From: Zingiber officinale
Lineage: Eukaryota; Streptophyta; Magnoliopsida; Zingiberales; Zingiberaceae
DNA length: 64,000 nt
Direction of reading: 5' to 3'
Assembly: GCF_018446385.1 (NCBI RefSeq)
Contig: NC_056002.1
Location: 5,071,474-5,135,473, forward strand
In this document: positions 61,124 to 64,000 of the stretch, in pieces
How positions within the stretch are numbered: the stretch's first letter is position 1
Layout of the letters: each line of letters opens with the position of its first letter
Translations under genes and position numbers: made by a program
The notes under the pieces: model-generated
What the model saw: only the letters and a program-made list of their open reading frames with translations
What the model was told of the DNA's origin: nothing
Databases searched by the model: none

Positions 61124-61126
61124 TAA

Positions 61127-62456
61127 TAGGCGGTGCGGACAAGGGAAGCGGGTGGCGCAGGTTCCCGTCTGTTGACTTTGTTGGAAGAGTATGACAGAGC
61201 ACATATGAGAGTGTGACTCCGTGAGTGATAGGCAGTGGAATTTATCGGGAAAATGCCCACTGCCCACTGTTGACTGCAACACGCACACTGTCCTTCGGCC
61301 ATATGTTGGGGCACCGAAGACACGTTGACTTCCTTTGATTCAACTGTCCCACTTTCAGACCCTACCTCCGTTGCTGCGTCGATCGCCTGCATGAATTGAA
61401 AACAAACTTGGTGAGACTTGCAGACCAGGTGATGATGCAAAAGTCACGGGGTGCTCACCCATCTGATGCATTATTTGCCTAGCTGATGTAACCGACTTGG
61501 TACTAGAATAGGATGTGTAACATGGTTCGATTCTCGACGGATATAAATATTGTTTTAAATTATTTTGTGTCCCCTATTTTAGCAAGATCGTTTGGTTAAA
61601 ACTTAAAAAATTCTAAAATCCTCATGATTTATCCTCTTTCTGTGTAACTGGAAAGGTGTTAAGATGATGACTTCATAAAGTGAATTAAATTAAATCTAAT
61701 TAAACTAAATTAGTTGAACAAAAAATGATGCAGTAATTTACGAATCGAGCCCCGTTTGCAGGTCAATTTGGTTAGATCCACCAAAGGACAGGGAACTAGT
61801 GCTTGTGGTGTTGTCTCTTGTGGTATAGGTTAGATTTATTATCCAATTCACTTCTACGTGATTCAGAGAAATTAATGGAAAATTACAAGTAAAGGAGGAA
61901 TATATTCAGTGCTGAAGTCAATCTGCGCCAGCTATTCGGATTGTTTGAAAGATTTATTTTCTGCGCAAAATAAAAACAAATAAAAACGTCGGGAATCAAC
62001 TAAAAAGTGGCCAGGAATAAGAAGGAAACTGTCAAAAGAATGAAAGGATACATAAAGCGAAAAAACAGAAAGTAGATGGATTAAATTTGGTGCCCAGAGG
62101 AACTAACTAAATTGGAACTTCCACCACTTGTATAGACCAAATCCATACATTAGGGTAATCAGTGCCAACCGCAGAGGAAAGAACTTGAGCCTGCATATGC
62201 CAAAAGAATTTAAGAAGCAATAAAACATCACGTCAGCTTGTACAGATCATTGATGAAAAGTAAACCACAACTCCATCCCAGCTAATAGTGTGATTCATTG
62301 ATGACCCCCAAGCGATGTGAAAGATTCACATACCTCTATTGTTGTGTTGATCTCTCCTATCGTAATGCAATATGGGCGTTGAAACTCTTAAATTCCACCC
62401 TTATACTGTGCCAATTGGAGAGGTTTCAGGTGACACCACTCCTAAAATACTTCTCC

Positions 62457-62495
<39 letters not shown>

Positions 62496-62590
62496 CTTTA
62501 AACCGATTAAGTTTGAAGGTGACTAGCCCGGCTCGCCAGAAGTTTTCTACCGACCAACATAATAAATTGGGAAGCACTAATGGAGATTCA
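61127..62590. other. Intergenic DNA with two exon-like stretches on the minus strand
   Basis: On the minus strand, 61,386-61,126 is open behind AATTCATGCAG (AIDAATEVGSESGTVESKEV-). 62,190-62,107 is open behind GGCATATGCAG (AQVLSSAVGTDYPNVWIWSI-, ending VVEVPI and a stop). I recognise neither. About 61,475-61,600 has GGTTCGATTCTCGACGG and may be a worn SINE. Confidence 0.35.
62462..62492. repeat. (AT)n microsatellite, about 15 units
   Basis: An uninterrupted AT dinucleotide run of 31 bases. Confidence 0.95.
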
Positions 62591-62591
62591 T

Positions 62592-63090
62592 CTAAACAGC
62601 CACAACTTCTTGCGGATCAATGTCAATACTTATTTCCGCATCATTTCCTAAAATGGTGATTTCATTATTACCTATTCTAGCAAAACCACCCATCAGAGTC
62701 ACTGTTAACCATTGGTCGTTGTTAAGGTGTATTCTCAAAAGACCTATATCTACAGCTGTGGCAATGGAGGCATGGTTTGGTAATACGCCAATTTGACCAC
62801 TATTAGTAGATAAAATGATTTCTTTCACTTCTGAATCCCAAATAATTCGATTAGGAGTCAGTACACAAAGATTTAAGGTTATTTCATTAATTTGCCCTCC
62901 TCTTCTAAGTTTATAGCTTTCGCGGTAGCTTCATCGATGTTACCCACCAAATAAAAGGCTAGCTCGGGAAGACTGTCTAATTCTCCGGAAAGGATAAGTT
63001 GAAACCCCCTAATTGTTTCTGCAAGACCGACATATTTTCCTGGAGAACCACTAAATACTTCTGCCACGAAGAAGGGTTGCGATAAGTAAT
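62592..63090 (-). pseudogene. Plastid insertion: atpE part and atpB end
   Basis: On the minus strand 63,090-62,880 reads the C terminus of plastid ATP synthase beta ([20 protein letters not shown]..., [12 protein letters not shown]) and 62,880-62,592 reads the epsilon subunit ([38 protein letters not shown]-like) up to DPQE. The plastid gene order and near-overlap are kept, but both genes are cut. A few bases are inserted between them at the atpE start. The break after DPQE at about 62,605 marks the left edge. Some residues differ from the usual plastid sequence, so this is a nuclear copy of some age. 63,090-63,300 may be further plastid DNA that I cannot place. Confidence 0.88.
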
Positions 63091-63440
63091 AGGAATGAAC
63101 GAACATGTTTAAAAAAAAAATGGGATTTTTTTTTCTTTTAACATTGGAACCCACTCTTCTAGATTCTAGGCCTTTTCGAACAAAAAACACATCTGAGCTT
63201 GAGTTACAATTGGAGTTTGGAGTCAATTGAGGAGTATGTCTATTTTTTTTTTTCTAGGACGAGTAATTCGAGTTCGGGGGATCGACTCCGATTTTTTATT
63301 CTTAAATAGTCTCTCATTATTAAGAAAGGGTAACAAAGATAGGGCCTAACTAGCGCAACATTGCCCCGGGCCACCTAAACGTATTCAGGTTCACCGCAAG
63401 TGACTTCTATTAATCATCTATGTACATGTTGATACCTTGA
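63091..63440. other. AT-rich junction DNA, possibly more organelle sequence
   Basis: No gene recognised. The stretch contains homopolymer runs and GTTCGGGGGATCGACTCC. It could be plastid DNA from another place joined during insertion, but I could not match it. Confidence 0.3.
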
Positions 63441-63446
63441 TTATCT

Positions 63447-64000
63447 ATTGGGACCGAAGGATATTCACATATCTCCACAATGACATGATATTGTCCACTT
63501 TGGGTTTAGGCCCTTATGTCTTTGCTCTTAGACTCTACCCAAAAAGTCTCGTGCCAATGGAGATATCATACATCCTTTTAAACCTATGATCTTTCCCAAA
63601 TCATTTTAATGTGGGACTTTAATTGAATCCGAACAATCCTCCCCTCAAATAAAGGACCATCATTACTCTCATGGTTTAGGTCTCCCCACGAGCATCCGAT
63701 CATCCTGACTGCTCCAGGCCTCCCCGCAAGCATCCCGTCAACCTGACCTATTGCGGGTCTACCCCGCAAGTATCCGGTCATCCTGATCTGCTCCGGATCT
63801 CCCCGTGAGCATCCGATGATCCTGACCTGCTCCGGGCCTCACCGCAACTTCGTTCAATGTCACCTCATATGGGGTCTGGTCTGGACCATGATTCTGATTC
63901 CATTTGTTGGAATCGAAAGATGTTTACATATCTCCACAATGGCATGATATTGTCCGCATCCAATCACCCTGACCTGCTCCGGGCCTCATCACAACTTCAT
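63447..64000. mobile_element. LTR-like element, cut by the window edge
   Basis: The sequence CATATCTCCACAATGACATG, ATATTGTCCACTTTGGG, GGCCCTTATG, GATGTGGGACTTT-like AATGTGGGACTTTAATTG and CAATCCTCCCCTCAAATAAA is a widespread plant LTR-like motif set. From about 63,680 a unit of about 37-40 bp (CTCCCCGCAAGCATCC, then GTCA-CCTGAC) is repeated about four times. The opening motif occurs again at 63,904-63,955, so the element is tandem or a second terminal repeat begins there. No coding region is visible. Confidence 0.55.

Noticed and set aside
62592-62828. A living atpE gene
   Set aside because: It is cut at both ends, lies in a nuclear repeat context and is joined to a partial atpB, so it is a plastid-derived fragment.
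63680-63850. A CRISPR-like array
   Set aside because: The repeats are contiguous and degenerate without unique spacers, inside a plant LTR-like element. CRISPR arrays are not expected in a plant nucleus.

Overview
The window is nuclear DNA of a flowering plant. Genes have many introns with GT/AG borders and typical plant families (R2R3-MYB, 14-3-3, PP2C, AAR2). There are tRNA-derived Au-type SINEs, hAT/Tourist/Mutator-like MITEs, a Ty3/gypsy Tat-type element and a nuclear copy of plastid atpB/atpE. A monocot, perhaps Zingiberales, is my guess, but nothing here proves the order.

Layout. (1) About 1.4-35.2 kb is a rearranged tandem array built from two source loci. One is an R2R3-MYB repressor gene on the minus strand, with one intact copy at 34,023-34,862 and four broken pieces. 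The other is a multi-exon gene of unknown family, seen in about six degenerate copies on the plus strand. Within the array lie a 1.8-kb solo LTR (3,001-4,801), two copies of one hAT MITE at the same homologous site, two copies of one SINE at the same homologous site, a young 11-kb Tat-type gypsy element (9,977-20,984) and a 3.1-kb gene-like segment of unknown origin (27.1-30.2 kb). (2) 36.5-44.3 kb holds an intact 12-exon AAR2 gene (U5 snRNP assembly factor, 404 aa). (3) 47.8-54.3 kb holds an intact 6-exon 14-3-3 gene (248 aa) with a 4-kb first intron. (4) 57.1-59.7 kb holds a PP2C phosphatase gene on the minus strand with five recognisable exons but several frame breaks, so it is a pseudogene as read. 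Its upstream flank carries a 0.2-kb direct duplication and two Tourist-like elements arranged as hairpins. (5) 62.6-63.1 kb is a plastid insertion (atpE/atpB ends), and the window closes in an LTR-like element with a GC-rich short tandem repeat that runs past the edge.

The likely working genes are the MYB repressor (bHLH-interaction motif plus EAR motif, subgroup-4 style), AAR2 and the 14-3-3. They show no pathway link and are simply neighbours. The most interesting part is the array. Shared insertions order its duplications, a junction carries a copied 18-bp filler, two MYB copies look deleted at the same short homology, and an unknown gene family is present. One terminal exon of that family shows more silent than replacing changes in one frame, which hints at past selection. 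I found no CRISPR, operon or toxin-type system, and no clear candidate for a wholly new molecular system.
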